Notes: generated from the letters alone by a model not told the origin. A stretch of 64,000 nt of DNA from Spartinivicinus ruber (GCF_011009015.1 NZ_CP048878.1:5176354-5240353); one strand, 5' to 3'. Shown: positions 46,309-55,569, counted from the stretch's first letter. Program-made: numbers and translations.

Positions 46309-47466
46309 ATGAAAACTCACCAAATCATCGTTATCCTATGTTGTCTTGGCCTCCTAGTTATAGGAGGTCACTATTTTCTGTGGGCAACACTTTTTAGAGA
46401 TACTTCTCTTTCTGATACTTTTTTAATGATTGTTGTATTGATTTATCTTTTGCTGATTGCTTCATTTATTGTATCTAGAATTAAACACCATGATGCCGTA
46501 CATTGGTCAGCCTGGCCAGGTTATCTAACACTTGGCTTTGTAAGTATTCTACTAATTTGCACTTTTATCACTTATCCCTTTCGCCTGTTATTGGAGTGGG
46601 GACTGCCATTTTTTGGCATTATCATTAACCAAGAACATCAATTATTTCTTGCACAGGCTGCTAGTGGAACTGCTGCAATTATTGCCATTGTGCTAGCAAT
46701 AATTGGGGTGGTCACCGCTATTAGCAAACCAAGTATTTCTGAGATCGAAGTCCCTATTGATAGACTTTCACATAAATTAGATGGCTACACCATTATTCAA
46801 ATATCTGACGTTCATCTAGGGCGGACCATTGGCCGTAGCTATGCAGAAAGAATTGTTCAAATCGCTAACTCACTAAAAGGTGATTTAATAACAATTACAG
46901 GCGATTTAGTTGATGGACGGGTTAATCAGTTACAAGACGTTGTTGCCCCATTTGCCAATTTGAAGGCTCGCGATGGAGTCTGGTCTGTTACAGGCAACCA
47001 CGAATACTATGTTGAAGCTGATCTATGGGTTAAAGAGCTTCATCGCTTAGGAATACAGGTATTACACAACGAGCGTGTTTCAATAGGAGAAGGAAAAAAT
47101 AGCTTCGATCTTGTTGGAGTTGATGACCTTGAAGCAAATCTTGCAGGACATGGACATGATCTTTCTCGTGCACTGTTAGGTCGTGACCAGTCACGACCTA
47201 TTGTATTACTCGCCCACCAACCCAAAGTTGTTGTTGAAGCGGCACAATTGGGCGTCGATCTTCAACTTTCAGGCCATACTCATGGTGGGCAAATATGGCC
47301 CCTGGCTTGGTTGGTACGATTACAGCAGCGCTATGTTGCAGGTTTATATATTCATGAAAAAACGCATTTGTATGTCAACCGCGGGGCTGGTTATTGGGGA
47401 CCACCTATGCGAGTGGGCTCAAAGCCAGAAATTGCTCGTTTAACACTAAGATCAGTAAAATCCTAG
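46309..47466 (+). CDS. Membrane-bound metallophosphoesterase (YkuE/YaeI-type)
   Basis: 385 residues. Four hydrophobic segments at about 1-145 (HQIIVILCCLGLLVIGGHYF; LMIVVLIYLLLIASFIV and two more), then a calcineurin-like phosphoesterase domain: ISDVHLG (about 165), GDLVDGR (about 198), GNHEYY (about 229), HQPKVVVEAAQ, and SGHTHGGQIWP (about 323). The domain faces the periplasm or cytoplasm depending on topology, which I cannot fix. Similar proteins hydrolyse UDP-diacylglucosamine-like or phospho-sugar lipid substrates. Tightly linked to the amidinotransferase. Function inferred at family level only. Confidence 0.9.
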   Translation: MKTHQIIVILCCLGLLVIGGHYFLWATLFRDTSLSDTFLMIVVLIYLLLIASFIVSRIKHHDAVHWSAWPGYLTLGFVSILLICTFITYPFRLLLEWGLPFFGIIINQEHQLFLAQAASGTAAIIAIVLAIIGVVTAISKPSISEIEVPIDRLSHKLDGYTIIQISDVHLGRTIGRSYAERIVQIANSLKGDLITITGDLVDGRVNQLQDVVAPFANLKARDGVWSVTGNHEYYVEADLWVKELHRLGIQVLHNERVSIGEGKNSFDLVGVDDLEANLAGHGHDLSRALLGRDQSRPIVLLAHQPKVVVEAAQLGVDLQLSGHTHGGQIWPLAWLVRLQQRYVAGLYIHEKTHLYVNRGAGYWGPPMRVGSKPEIARLTLRSVKS

Positions 47467-47542
47467 CCTACTAAAAAAGGAGCAATATAACGTTTTTATT
47501 TTTATTATGAACTCTACAACCTGCATTTCTTAAATAGGAAAA

Positions 47543-47791
47543 TTAAAATTTTCTTGATTTCAGTATTTTATATACGCCATATCCTCCTATAACTATCCAG
47601 CACACCTCAATTACGATAGATGCTAAATTTGGTGTCCAAGATAAAGATATAAGCACTAATATTGAACCAGCAATGTTAATTAAATGGTAATTTATACTCT
47701 CCGCAGTTACTTTACCAAGCGTAATAAATGAGTATGCTATTAATATACAGCCTACTCCGATTAACCCTATACCATCGAATATCCAATTCAT
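47543..47791 (-). CDS. Small three-helix membrane protein (CBU_0592-like)
   Basis: 82 residues with three hydrophobic segments (about 5-25, 34-52, 57-75; e.g. DGIGLIGVGCILIAYSF and IVIEVCWIVIGGYGVYKIL). Resembles the CBU_0592 family of small membrane proteins found in many proteobacteria. No signal peptide. Lies convergently after the metallophosphoesterase. Function unknown. Confidence 0.7.
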   Translation of the reverse strand: MNWIFDGIGLIGVGCILIAYSFITLGKVTAESINYHLINIAGSILVLISLSWTPNLASIVIEVCWIVIGGYGVYKILKSRKF

Positions 47792-47911
47792 ATAAACTTC
47801 ATCATTATCTGATAAATTCTCTATTTTACAAAACCAACCAAATAGTCAAATACTACTATAACAACTCAACTTAAAAACTCTCTACTTTTTAAGCATACCC
47901 AAAGTCTTTTA

Positions 47912-47945
47912 TAAAAAAAGGAGCGAATTATTTAATTTCACCTCC
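47912..47945 (-). terminator. Terminator after the 31-aa ORF
   Basis: On the minus strand GGAGGTGAAATT pairs imperfectly with AATTCGCTCC and is followed by seven T residues. Confidence 0.55.
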
Positions 47946-47960
47946 TACCAGAATTTCTTC

Positions 47961-48056
47961 TTAAAAATCAGAAGAATTATTTGCTTTTTTATTTACACCA
48001 CACTTCGTTTCTACCATAATAATTCCAGTTAGGTATATGACAGCCATATAAATCAT
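47961..48056 (-). CDS. Possible small membrane peptide (31 aa)
   Basis: MIYMAVIYLTGIIMVETK then a polar tail; the first 14 residues are hydrophobic. AGGAAA lies 7 nt upstream of the ATG and a terminator follows, which argues for a real small gene. No homologue known to me. Confidence 0.4.
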   Translation of the reverse strand: MIYMAVIYLTGIIMVETKCGVNKKANNSSDF

Positions 48057-48441
48057 ATGAGTTTCCTAGAAAGAATTTAGCTTTAACAAATAAAAATATT
48101 AGCTTCAGCCATTTAACAACAGTGTAAAATAGGACGATTTTAGCTACCAAACAGCCAACCATACAAAATTAAAAAAACACACCATTTAAATCTATAAAAT
48201 TAAATACTATACAACTTTCAATATAACATAAAAACTTTCACCTTCTTTCTAGCTCACTCTGTTATAATTTTAAATAGCAGACCAACTATCACTTCAAAAA
48301 ATTCCACCAACAAAAAGCTGTCCTCATCAGAAAGTTTTATTAGTTTAACTTAAAGTTAATTGAAACTTTAAATTACTGTGCCGCAGTATTGCTACAGTAA
48401 ATAGGCCATGAAATGCCAACACACAATGGAGTGTAAAGTCT

Positions 48442-50571
48442 ATGATATCATCAAAAAATTTATCTCAGTATGTATCCCCCAACTTATATAAATATCTCAT
48501 TAAACGAAGTCCCCTATTTTTTTGTTGTTTACTACCCAGCAGTATGACTACAGCCAATATGGATACAGAGGACGGTTTCTGTATGCAGGAAACAGCTGGT
48601 TTTGAATTACAGTGTTCAGCCAACGACATACGTATTGCAGGTGTTGCATTAAACTCTGACGATACACCAAAAATTGAAATACACGATGATGGCTGTGCCT
48701 ATCAGGGTGATACCGTAAACTTCACAGCAACCTTTGAAGTGGAAACTACGGCTAAAGAGCGTCACGATGTAGGTATTTATTTTGTGACTGATGGCGACCC
48801 TAACAATGATGGAGCAGTAAGTGGCCTTTGTAGTATATCGACGTTACCCTATACCCCTGATCCACCCTGGCTCGACCTTGATGGTACGGATGACCCATTG
48901 CCTGGCACTACTACGCCTTCTGGAATACAAGACACTTGTGGGGATATTGATAAACCGGGCCATAACCCTCTTTATCCAACGATAACATTAACAGCGACTT
49001 GTATAGACCCAGATAATGACGGCAAGCTTAATCTACCGTATTGCACAAGCTGGAGGCAGTCTGGAGCCAATGAGCTTTGCGTTAGGCCTACTGATGCATT
49101 CCCTGGCTCGCCAGCCAAGTGTAAATGTGATGAAACCTTTAATATTCCCATTGATGTACCTCCCGCAGAATTACTCGTTAGCAAAACCGCTTCACCAACC
49201 CAACTACAAGAACCGGGTGGTAATGTTACCTTTACCGTTTCTGTCACGAATGTAGGGGTTGACCCTAATAATGCAGTTACACTTAATACCCTGACTGATG
49301 ATATATATGGGAATATCACTCAAGCAGGACAGAACAATATCATCAGCACCACCTGTAGTGTGCCGCAAAACATTCCTGTTGATGATCGAAACCCAGGAGG
49401 TATAGATACTTATACTTGCCAATTTACAGTAGCGCTATCAGGTAATGCAAATGATACAGAAACCAACACTGTGACTGCAGAAGGCGTAGATGATAATAAC
49501 TACACACTAACTGGCAGTGATACTGCTACTGTCACTATTGGTGATGTATTACCAGAAATTAGTGTTGTGAAAACCGCATCGCCCACAGAAGTTATTGAAC
49601 CTGGCGGTAATGTGACCTTTACAGTGCAAATTAATAATATAAGTAGTGCAACGAGTGATCCTGTTACCATTGATGTTTTAAATGATAATATTTATGGTAA
49701 CTTAAATAATGTCGGTTCCTGTACCACACCACAGGTTATTAATCCAGGTAGTAGCTATAGCTGTTCATTCACTATGATGGTGAATGGTAATGCTGGTGAT
49801 TCAGAAACCGATACCGTTACCGCAAGTGGTACTGATGATGAAGGTAATGCAGTTAGTAGCAGCGACTCAGCAACTGTTGTTGTACAAAATGTACCTTCTG
49901 CTATCGAGTTGATAAAAACAGCTAATCCAATCCAAGTATCTGAGCCCGGTGGTAATGTAACCTACAGTTATACTGTTACTAATACTTCACCTGTCGATAC
50001 AGTAACCATTAACACACTAACAGATGACAAACTAGGTAATCTCAGTGGACAAGGTAATTGTACTACCCCACAAGTCCTTGCTGTTGGGGCCAGTTATAGC
50101 TGTAGCGTCACTGTTTTTGTAGGAGGCAATGGCAATAGTTCAGTTACCAATGTTGCCACCGCACAAGGTATTGATGATGATGGCGAACCATTAACTGTCA
50201 TGAATGATGCCACTGTTAATATCAGCAACGTACCTCCTGCGGCTAGCCTAACTAAAACTGTGACACAAGCAGTTGCCACCTATCAGGTGACGGTCACCAA
50301 TAGTTCTGATGCTGAAGTACTATCGGTTAATACCTTGATGGATGACCAGTTTGGTGACATTACCAAGGTACAAGGCAAGGTTAAAACGACTACCTGTACT
50401 GTTCCACAACAGTTGCAACCTGTTACAAGTCCTGGTGATAGCTATACTTGTACTTTTGATGCACTAGTGGAAAGCACACCTCACACTAATACAATAACTG
50501 CAACTGTTGCTGACGATGATGGTTCCGCACCTGCTACCCCAACAGGCAGCGCAACAGTTTCTTGGCAATAA
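48442..50571 (+). CDS. Secreted protein with tandem Ig-like (DUF11-type) repeats, copy A
   Basis: 709 residues. Signal peptide-like start with a hydrophobic stretch (LFFCCLLPSS) after KYLIKRSP, a Cys-rich N-terminal domain (about 45-235) with GFCMQETAGFELQCSANDIR and an FVTDGDPNNDGAVSGLC segment, then four repeats: at about 238 (LLVSKTASPTQLQEPGGNV), 371, 482 and a shorter one at 594 (ASLTKTVTQAVATYQVTV). Each repeat has the NVTxTV..N and CTxPQ...Y.C.F patterns with paired Cys residues and fits DUF11/bacterial Ig-like folds. No LPXTG, PEP-CTERM or other anchor is visible at the C terminus (ends GSATVSWQ). Ca-binding-like DPNNDG motifs occur. A paralogue starts 242 bp downstream of this stop (50813), interrupted by an IS element. 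Possible surface or adhesin-like role; function unknown. Confidence 0.85.
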   Translation: MISSKNLSQYVSPNLYKYLIKRSPLFFCCLLPSSMTTANMDTEDGFCMQETAGFELQCSANDIRIAGVALNSDDTPKIEIHDDGCAYQGDTVNFTATFEVETTAKERHDVGIYFVTDGDPNNDGAVSGLCSISTLPYTPDPPWLDLDGTDDPLPGTTTPSGIQDTCGDIDKPGHNPLYPTITLTATCIDPDNDGKLNLPYCTSWRQSGANELCVRPTDAFPGSPAKCKCDETFNIPIDVPPAELLVSKTASPTQLQEPGGNVTFTVSVTNVGVDPNNAVTLNTLTDDIYGNITQAGQNNIISTTCSVPQNIPVDDRNPGGIDTYTCQFTVALSGNANDTETNTVTAEGVDDNNYTLTGSDTATVTIGDVLPEISVVKTASPTEVIEPGGNVTFTVQINNISSATSDPVTIDVLNDNIYGNLNNVGSCTTPQVINPGSSYSCSFTMMVNGNAGDSETDTVTASGTDDEGNAVSSSDSATVVVQNVPSAIELIKTANPIQVSEPGGNVTYSYTVTNTSPVDTVTINTLTDDKLGNLSGQGNCTTPQVLAVGASYSCSVTVFVGGNGNSSVTNVATAQGIDDDGEPLTVMNDATVNISNVPPAASLTKTVTQAVATYQVTVTNSSDAEVLSVNTLMDDQFGDITKVQGKVKTTTCTVPQQLQPVTSPGDSYTCTFDALVESTPHTNTITATVADDDGSAPATPTGSATVSWQ

Positions 50572-50593
50572 TTTTTCATTACAACTTGAAAAG

Positions 50594-50618
50594 AGCCAGC
50601 TTATGCTGGCGCTTTTTT
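50594..50618 (+). terminator. Rho-independent terminator of Ig-like repeat protein A
   Basis: GCCAGC / GCTGGC 6-bp stem, TTAT loop, followed by GCTTTTTTTATT. The same stem follows copy B at 54014. Confidence 0.88.
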
Positions 50619-50823
50619 TATTAAAAAAAAATTTACATTTTCATAAAAGATCAATTAAAAACATAAAGACAAAAACATTAGCAACATAAAATTCTTGAAA
50701 AACATTAATAATCCAATCATTTATTTTTCGTTTAATACAAGCATAAAACTGATATACTCAAATCAGAAAAAATAGTGGATAACTAATGCAGTTTATTGGA
50801 GAGTAGTTTTTTATGTTGTCACA

Positions 50824-51870
50824 AAAATATACCTAATTATCATCATACCTAAGCTATATTTAGTAGCTTACCTGGTAGTGGAGGTGTTCTCAGTGCTACA
50901 AATGCTAGCCTAGGAATAAATTCTACTAAGCTAAATCTTCGATTAAATCGATACTGAAATTCAGCAAGATAACGTTGTGCATATTTAGCGCGAATAGCAT
51001 GATAAGTACTACGTAAAGCACTTTTTAAGTTTCCAAGGATGGTGTTAACCCAATAAAATTCAGGTTCCTCTACTGATGCACGACCACCACCGCATACAAT
51101 TTTATCATGAAGACAACCTGCTTCTATGACACCATTAAAACAGGCCAGTCCATCGGAGATTACGGTACTGCCCTTGGCCAAATTCTGCCTACTCCAAGCC
51201 GTTATCTCTTCTTTATTAAACCCTTTTAAAATGCTCAGTTTAATTCGTGTCGGTTGACCTTGTTTTGTTGTTTCTACGGCTGCTACAAAAGGTATTTTCC
51301 CATCTGCTCCCCTACCTCTTTTGCAACCTGTACGCTCACCACCAAGATAGGCATCATCAATTTCAATAAAACCCGACAATTGCTTGGTGCCTTCTCTTTC
51401 TTGCATCACTTTCATGAGCTTATGTTTCATTCTCCAGGCAGCTTGATAGGAAATACCTAAATGGCGATGTAATTCTATGGCTGATATACCTTTTTTGTCT
51501 TGGGAGATCAAATACATCCCTTGGAACCAAGTCTTTAATGGTAATTTGGTTGATTCAAAGATAGTACCTGCAGTTACAGATGTTTGCTGGTGACATTTAT
51601 AGCACTGCTGAAGCTTTCTAGTAGTGAGTTGACAGCATTTGTCGTATCCACAATTGGGGCACTGAAAACCTTCTGGCCATCGCAATTTGTATAAGGTATT
51701 AAAGCATTGTTCTTCTGTACCATATTGTTTGAGAAACTCGTTTAAACTCAGGCCTTTTTGAAATTGAACTTTGTTGATAGCCATTATTTATACCTTCTCA
51801 ATTAAGTTTCCATGCTGTTCAAATATACAGCAGTTAATGGCTTAGGTATAGTGATAATTAGGAAAATATA
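50824..51870 (-). mobile_element. IS1595-family insertion sequence, 1,031 bp with 8-bp target duplication
   Basis: Inverted repeats of 23 bp at 50832-50854 and 51840-51862 (CCTAATTATCA and ATACCTAAGC shared, two mismatches). Directly flanking them is the perfect 8-bp direct repeat AAAATATA (50824-50831 and 51863-51870), the size expected for this family. It carries one intact transposase on the minus strand. Recent by these criteria. Confidence 0.95.
50849..51784 (-). CDS. IS1595-family transposase
   Basis: 311 residues. N-terminal zinc ribbon (CPNCGYDKCC...CYKCHQQ, about 43-66), then the DDE-type domain of ISXO2-like transposases: first Asp in GFIEIDDAYLGGE, second in STVISDGLACF, and the WVNTILGNLKSALRSTYHAI segment with RYLAEFQYRFNRRF after it, which is typical of the family. 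GAGAAGG ribosome site 8 nt before the ATG. No frameshift or stop, so possibly active. Confidence 0.95.
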   Translation of the reverse strand: MAINKVQFQKGLSLNEFLKQYGTEEQCFNTLYKLRWPEGFQCPNCGYDKCCQLTTRKLQQCYKCHQQTSVTAGTIFESTKLPLKTWFQGMYLISQDKKGISAIELHRHLGISYQAAWRMKHKLMKVMQEREGTKQLSGFIEIDDAYLGGERTGCKRGRGADGKIPFVAAVETTKQGQPTRIKLSILKGFNKEEITAWSRQNLAKGSTVISDGLACFNGVIEAGCLHDKIVCGGGRASVEEPEFYWVNTILGNLKSALRSTYHAIRAKYAQRYLAEFQYRFNRRFSLVEFIPRLAFVALRTPPLPGKLLNIA

Positions 51871-51971
51871 TTTTCAAACCTACCCCTAACTTATTTCAAA
51901 AATATTATCTCCCCAAAAAAATTTTAATATTATCCTGCATACTGCAAAGCAATTATTTAATTGCAGCAAAT

Positions 51972-53990
51972 ATGGCAATGCAAACCGAAGAAGGCTTCTG
52001 TATGCAGGAAACAGCAGGCTTCGAATTAAAGTGTACAGCAAATGATGTACGAATTGCTGGCGTTGCTCCTCATCCAGATACTGGAGAGCCATTACTTACC
52101 ATAATGGATGATGGATGTGCTTACCCAGGGGATAAAGTCACTTTTACAGCGACATTTGAACTGGAAACAACAGCCAAAGAACGACATGACGTGGGTATTT
52201 ATTTTGTTACTGATGGTGACCCCAATAATGATGGTGCTATTAGTGGCCTTTGTAGTATTTCCACATTACCCTATGAGCCTGATCCACCCTGGCTAGACCT
52301 TGATGGCACCAATGATCCATTTCCAGGAACCTCTACCCCATCTGGCATTCAAGACACTTGTGGTGATATAGGTAAACCTGGGCATAATCCACTTTACCCC
52401 GAGCTTACCTTAACGGCTACTTGTATAGACCCTGATAATGATGGCATGCTAAATTTGCCTTACTGTACCAGTTGGCGACAATCCGGAGCCAACGAACTTT
52501 GCATACAGCCTACTGATACGTTCCCAGGCTCACCTGCCAAATGTAAATGTGATGAAACCTTTAATATTCCAATTGATGTCCCACCCGCTAAATTACTCGT
52601 TAGCAAAACTGCTTCACCCACACAATTACAAGAACCTGGTGGTAATGTTACCTTTACCGTCTCTGTCACTAACGTGGGCATAGATCCGAATAATGCGGTT
52701 ATGCTTAACACATTAACTGATGATATTTATGGAAATATCACCCAAGCAGGGCAAAATAATATTATCAGCACTAACTGTAGTGTACCGCAAAACATTCCTG
52801 TCGATGATAGAAACCCTGGCGGAATCGACACCTACACCTGTCAATTCACAGTAGCAATTTCCGGCAATGCTGGCGTTACAGAAACAGATACCATCACTGC
52901 TAAAGGAATAGATGATAATAACAATACATTAACTGGTAGTGATACTGCTACTGTCACTATTGGTGATGTTTTACCAAAAATTAGTGTTGTGAAAACCGCA
53001 TCACCCACAGAAGTGATGGAACCTGGTGGAAATGTTACCTTTACCATGCTGGTTAGTAATAATAGTGTTAGCAGTGACCCTGTTACCATCACTGACCTCA
53101 CTGACAATATTTATGGCAATTTAAATAATGTAGGTTCCTGTATCACACCACAAACCATTAATCCAAACAGCAGCTATAGCTGCTCTTTCACTATGATGGT
53201 GAATGGTAATGCTGGTGACTCAGAAACCGATACCATTACTGCTAGCGGCAGTGATGATGAAGGTAATTTAATTACTAGTAGTGACTCTGCAACAGTTATA
53301 ATACAAAACATGTACTCTACTATAGAGCTAGTCAAAACTGCCTCTCCAACACAACTAGCTGAACCTGGTGGTAATGTTACCTATCAATATACCATTACCA
53401 ATACCTCATCTGTCGACACAGTAACCATCAACACCCTGACGGACGACAAATTGGGTAATCTTAATGGACAAGGTAATTGTCTTACACCACAAGTCCTTGC
53501 CGTTGGAGCCAGTTATAGCTGTAGCGTCACTGTTTTTGTAGGGGGCAATGGTAATAGCTCGGTTACCAATGTCGCCACTTCCGAAGGCATGGATGATGAC
53601 GGAGAGTATCTAATAGCTAAAAATGATGCCACTGTTAATATTAGCAATGTTCCTCCTGCAGCCAGCCTGACTAAAACAGTGACACAGGCGGTTGCCACCT
53701 ATCAGGTTACAGTCACTAATAGTTCCGATGCCGAAGCACTATCTGTTACCAGTTTAATCGACGATCAGTTTGGTGACATTACCAAAGTACAAGGCCTGGT
53801 AAAAAATACTACCTGTATTGTTCCACAACAGTTGCAACCTGCTACAAGTCCTGGTGATAGCTATTCTTGTTCTTTTGATGCCCTAGTGGAAAACACACCT
53901 CACACTAATACAATAACTGCAACTGTTGCTGACGATGATGGTTCCGCACCTGCTACCCCAACAGGCAGTGCAACAGTCTCTTGGCAATAA
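51972..53990 (+). CDS. Residual ORF of Ig-like repeat protein, copy B (lacks signal peptide)
   Basis: 672 residues from an internal ATG. Contains the same Cys-rich N-terminal domain and four repeats as copy A (GFCMQETAGFELKCTANDVR; LLVSKTASPTQLQEPGGNV and so on). Without the sequence cut off by the IS it would lack a secretion signal, and no ribosome site precedes 51972, so it is probably not expressed as a functional secreted protein. Divergence from copy A is mainly in the third repeat and scattered third-codon positions. Confidence 0.7.
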   Translation: MAMQTEEGFCMQETAGFELKCTANDVRIAGVAPHPDTGEPLLTIMDDGCAYPGDKVTFTATFELETTAKERHDVGIYFVTDGDPNNDGAISGLCSISTLPYEPDPPWLDLDGTNDPFPGTSTPSGIQDTCGDIGKPGHNPLYPELTLTATCIDPDNDGMLNLPYCTSWRQSGANELCIQPTDTFPGSPAKCKCDETFNIPIDVPPAKLLVSKTASPTQLQEPGGNVTFTVSVTNVGIDPNNAVMLNTLTDDIYGNITQAGQNNIISTNCSVPQNIPVDDRNPGGIDTYTCQFTVAISGNAGVTETDTITAKGIDDNNNTLTGSDTATVTIGDVLPKISVVKTASPTEVMEPGGNVTFTMLVSNNSVSSDPVTITDLTDNIYGNLNNVGSCITPQTINPNSSYSCSFTMMVNGNAGDSETDTITASGSDDEGNLITSSDSATVIIQNMYSTIELVKTASPTQLAEPGGNVTYQYTITNTSSVDTVTINTLTDDKLGNLNGQGNCLTPQVLAVGASYSCSVTVFVGGNGNSSVTNVATSEGMDDDGEYLIAKNDATVNISNVPPAASLTKTVTQAVATYQVTVTNSSDAEALSVTSLIDDQFGDITKVQGLVKNTTCIVPQQLQPATSPGDSYSCSFDALVENTPHTNTITATVADDDGSAPATPTGSATVSWQ

Positions 53991-54012
53991 TTTTTCATTA
54001 CAACTTGAAAAA

Positions 54013-54038
54013 GGCCAGCTTATGCTGGCTCTTTTTTT
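54013..54038 (+). terminator. Rho-independent terminator of Ig-like repeat protein B
   Basis: GCCAGC / GCTGGC with TTAT loop followed by TCTTTTTTTAT; near-identical to the terminator of copy A, so it was part of the duplicated unit. Confidence 0.88.
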
Positions 54039-54232
54039 ATCAAAATAGAGTTTTTTACTTTACATCCACACAAAAAGTATTCAAAAACAAGAAAATACTT
54101 ATTAATATAAATCATTACAGTTAATAAACCACTAGCATTTTTTTAACAAGATAAGCCTTTTAGAAATCAAAACCTTTACATGTACAGAATCATCAAGCTC
54201 TATATATACATATTACTCTTCAACTACTAGCA

Positions 54233-54245
54233 AATGATTATCATT
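54233..54245. promoter_or_regulatory. Perfect Fur-core palindrome
   Basis: AATGATTATCATT, the 6-1-6 core of the Fur box, about 250 bp upstream of the secreted protein at 54496. The outer positions match less well. Confidence 0.5.
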
Positions 54246-54495
54246 AAATTACCAGAATTTATTTTTAAGATAACTAAATACTCAAAACATATAGCAACTT
54301 TAACTAAAGATTATTTTTAGTACGATTTTATAATAAATTTTATGAAGTAAACTAATAGTTTGATGGCTGTAGTTTGCTGCTCAAAATCAAACCTCTATTT
54401 GTTTGTATTTTATTGCAGCCAATTTCACCGTTTTACCTAATATATTTAGTTAATTCTTTGATATCAAAAAATTAAATTGAATTAAGGAAAATTCA

Positions 54496-55461
54496 ATGAA
54501 GAATACAATTGGCTATGTAGTAGCTTATGGTGGCTTGCTTGCAACGCTTTCAACTCATTTACAAGCAGCTGATATGGCGGGATTTAGACTTCATGATGAC
54601 TTATATATTTGTATAAATAAACGTTGTGAACAGATTGATGGTGATGGAGGGTCAGGCGGAGCTGGTGAAGTTTTTTATTCAACTAAAAATATTTCAGCGG
54701 CTTGGAACTCCAGTAACGGTGATGCCTTGCTATGCACAAGAAATTATTCTTGTCGTATAAGGTCTGAAGCCTCCACTGGATCAAAATGGACTACAAACTG
54801 GTTTTCACTACATGGTAACAGTACTTGGGAAAGCGGTCCTCTAGCAGGTGCAAATGATCCCGATTTAACAGCCGCATGGAATACTACCAAATATGGGCAT
54901 GATTCATCTATTATTGCTCAAGGGGAAATTTTTTGGGTATGGTCACAATCCAACTGGCATGGGCCTCATAGATTTGATACTCATCCAGGCTTTAAAGATG
55001 TGGGTATTACAAAAGTCAATGCAGCATATAACGATGGCTATAAATCCTATTGGGATGTTGTATATTTACACCCGAAAGACTTTCCACGTAATGACATTGT
55101 TATTTGGAATAATCATAAACCTGGTGGGGCAGGATGGATGAGCGAGTGTATTCCAGCATGTTCTCTTATGGGAATCGGTACGGACTATATGATCGGCCCA
55201 ACAAGAATAGGTTTTAATCAAAAAGTCCTTTTTAGGCGTACAGATAAAGCTAATTTAACTATTAATGCTGACCAGGTTTGTTATTATAACGGCGTATTCA
55301 AAACGATGTATTACAATATATTTTTCCAATTTTCTTATGGCGATAGTATTGTTACACCTTACCATTATCCCTCTTGTGGTGGTACAGTTCCGCCAACAGA
55401 GTCTATTCATAGCATGTTTTTTGATGACGGTACTTTCAGTACTTATTGGGACTGGCAATAA
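54496..55461 (+). CDS. Uncharacterised secreted protein
   Basis: 321 residues, not recognised. Signal peptide MKNTIGYVVAYGGLLATLST with cleavage near LQA/AD. The mature protein is rich in Trp, Gly, Tyr and His (FWVWSQSNWHGPHRFDTHPG; WNNHKPGGAGWMSECIPACS) and contains about ten Cys, suggesting disulphides. A start-associated AAGGAAA supports the ATG. It may be a secreted enzyme, toxin or carbohydrate-binding protein; I cannot assign a fold. Confidence 0.75.
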   Translation: MKNTIGYVVAYGGLLATLSTHLQAADMAGFRLHDDLYICINKRCEQIDGDGGSGGAGEVFYSTKNISAAWNSSNGDALLCTRNYSCRIRSEASTGSKWTTNWFSLHGNSTWESGPLAGANDPDLTAAWNTTKYGHDSSIIAQGEIFWVWSQSNWHGPHRFDTHPGFKDVGITKVNAAYNDGYKSYWDVVYLHPKDFPRNDIVIWNNHKPGGAGWMSECIPACSLMGIGTDYMIGPTRIGFNQKVLFRRTDKANLTINADQVCYYNGVFKTMYYNIFFQFSYGDSIVTPYHYPSCGGTVPPTESIHSMFFDDGTFSTYWDWQ

Positions 55462-55488
55462 AAAAATTAAATATAACTAGTGTATCAA

Positions 55489-55520
55489 CTGGCCATGAGT
55501 TTTTACAAAACCTTGGCCAG
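55489..55520. terminator. Candidate terminator between convergent genes
   Basis: CTGGCCA / TGGCCAG stem with an inner GTTTT / AAAAC pair; between the 321-aa gene and the gene at 55570. Followed by GGTTAGTTTT. Confidence 0.4.
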
Positions 55521-55569
55521 GGTTAGTTTTAGCTTTGTATAAATTTCTAAGTCACTCAGTATATATCAC

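Larger units (their letters stand above)
47792..48441. other. Intergenic region with a small minus-strand ORF
   Basis: About 650 bp. It holds a 31-codon minus-strand ORF and its terminator (47912-48056), plus an inverted repeat TTACTGT / ACAGTAA (48373-48400), 40 bp before the start of the first Ig-like repeat protein, that may be an operator or leader stem. Confidence 0.5.
50813..53990 (+). pseudogene. Ig-like repeat protein, copy B, disrupted by an IS1595-family insertion
   Basis: Removing the IS (50832-51862) and one copy of the 8-bp target duplication joins ATG (50813) through 50831 to 51871 in frame, giving MLSQKYIFKPTP, then the signal-peptide-like KILILSCILQSNYLIAAN and the full body: 712 residues, against 709 in copy A. 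A GGAG ribosome site precedes the ATG. The insertion separates promoter, start and signal peptide from the remainder. The intact-ORF remnant downstream begins at an internal ATG, 51972. Confidence 0.9.
53991..54495. other. Intergenic region with a Fur-core palindrome
   Basis: About 500 bp, AT-rich. After the terminator of copy B there is a perfect AATGATTATCATT (54233-54245). No ORF with a ribosome site. The next gene starts at 54496 with AAGGAAA just before it. Confidence 0.5.
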
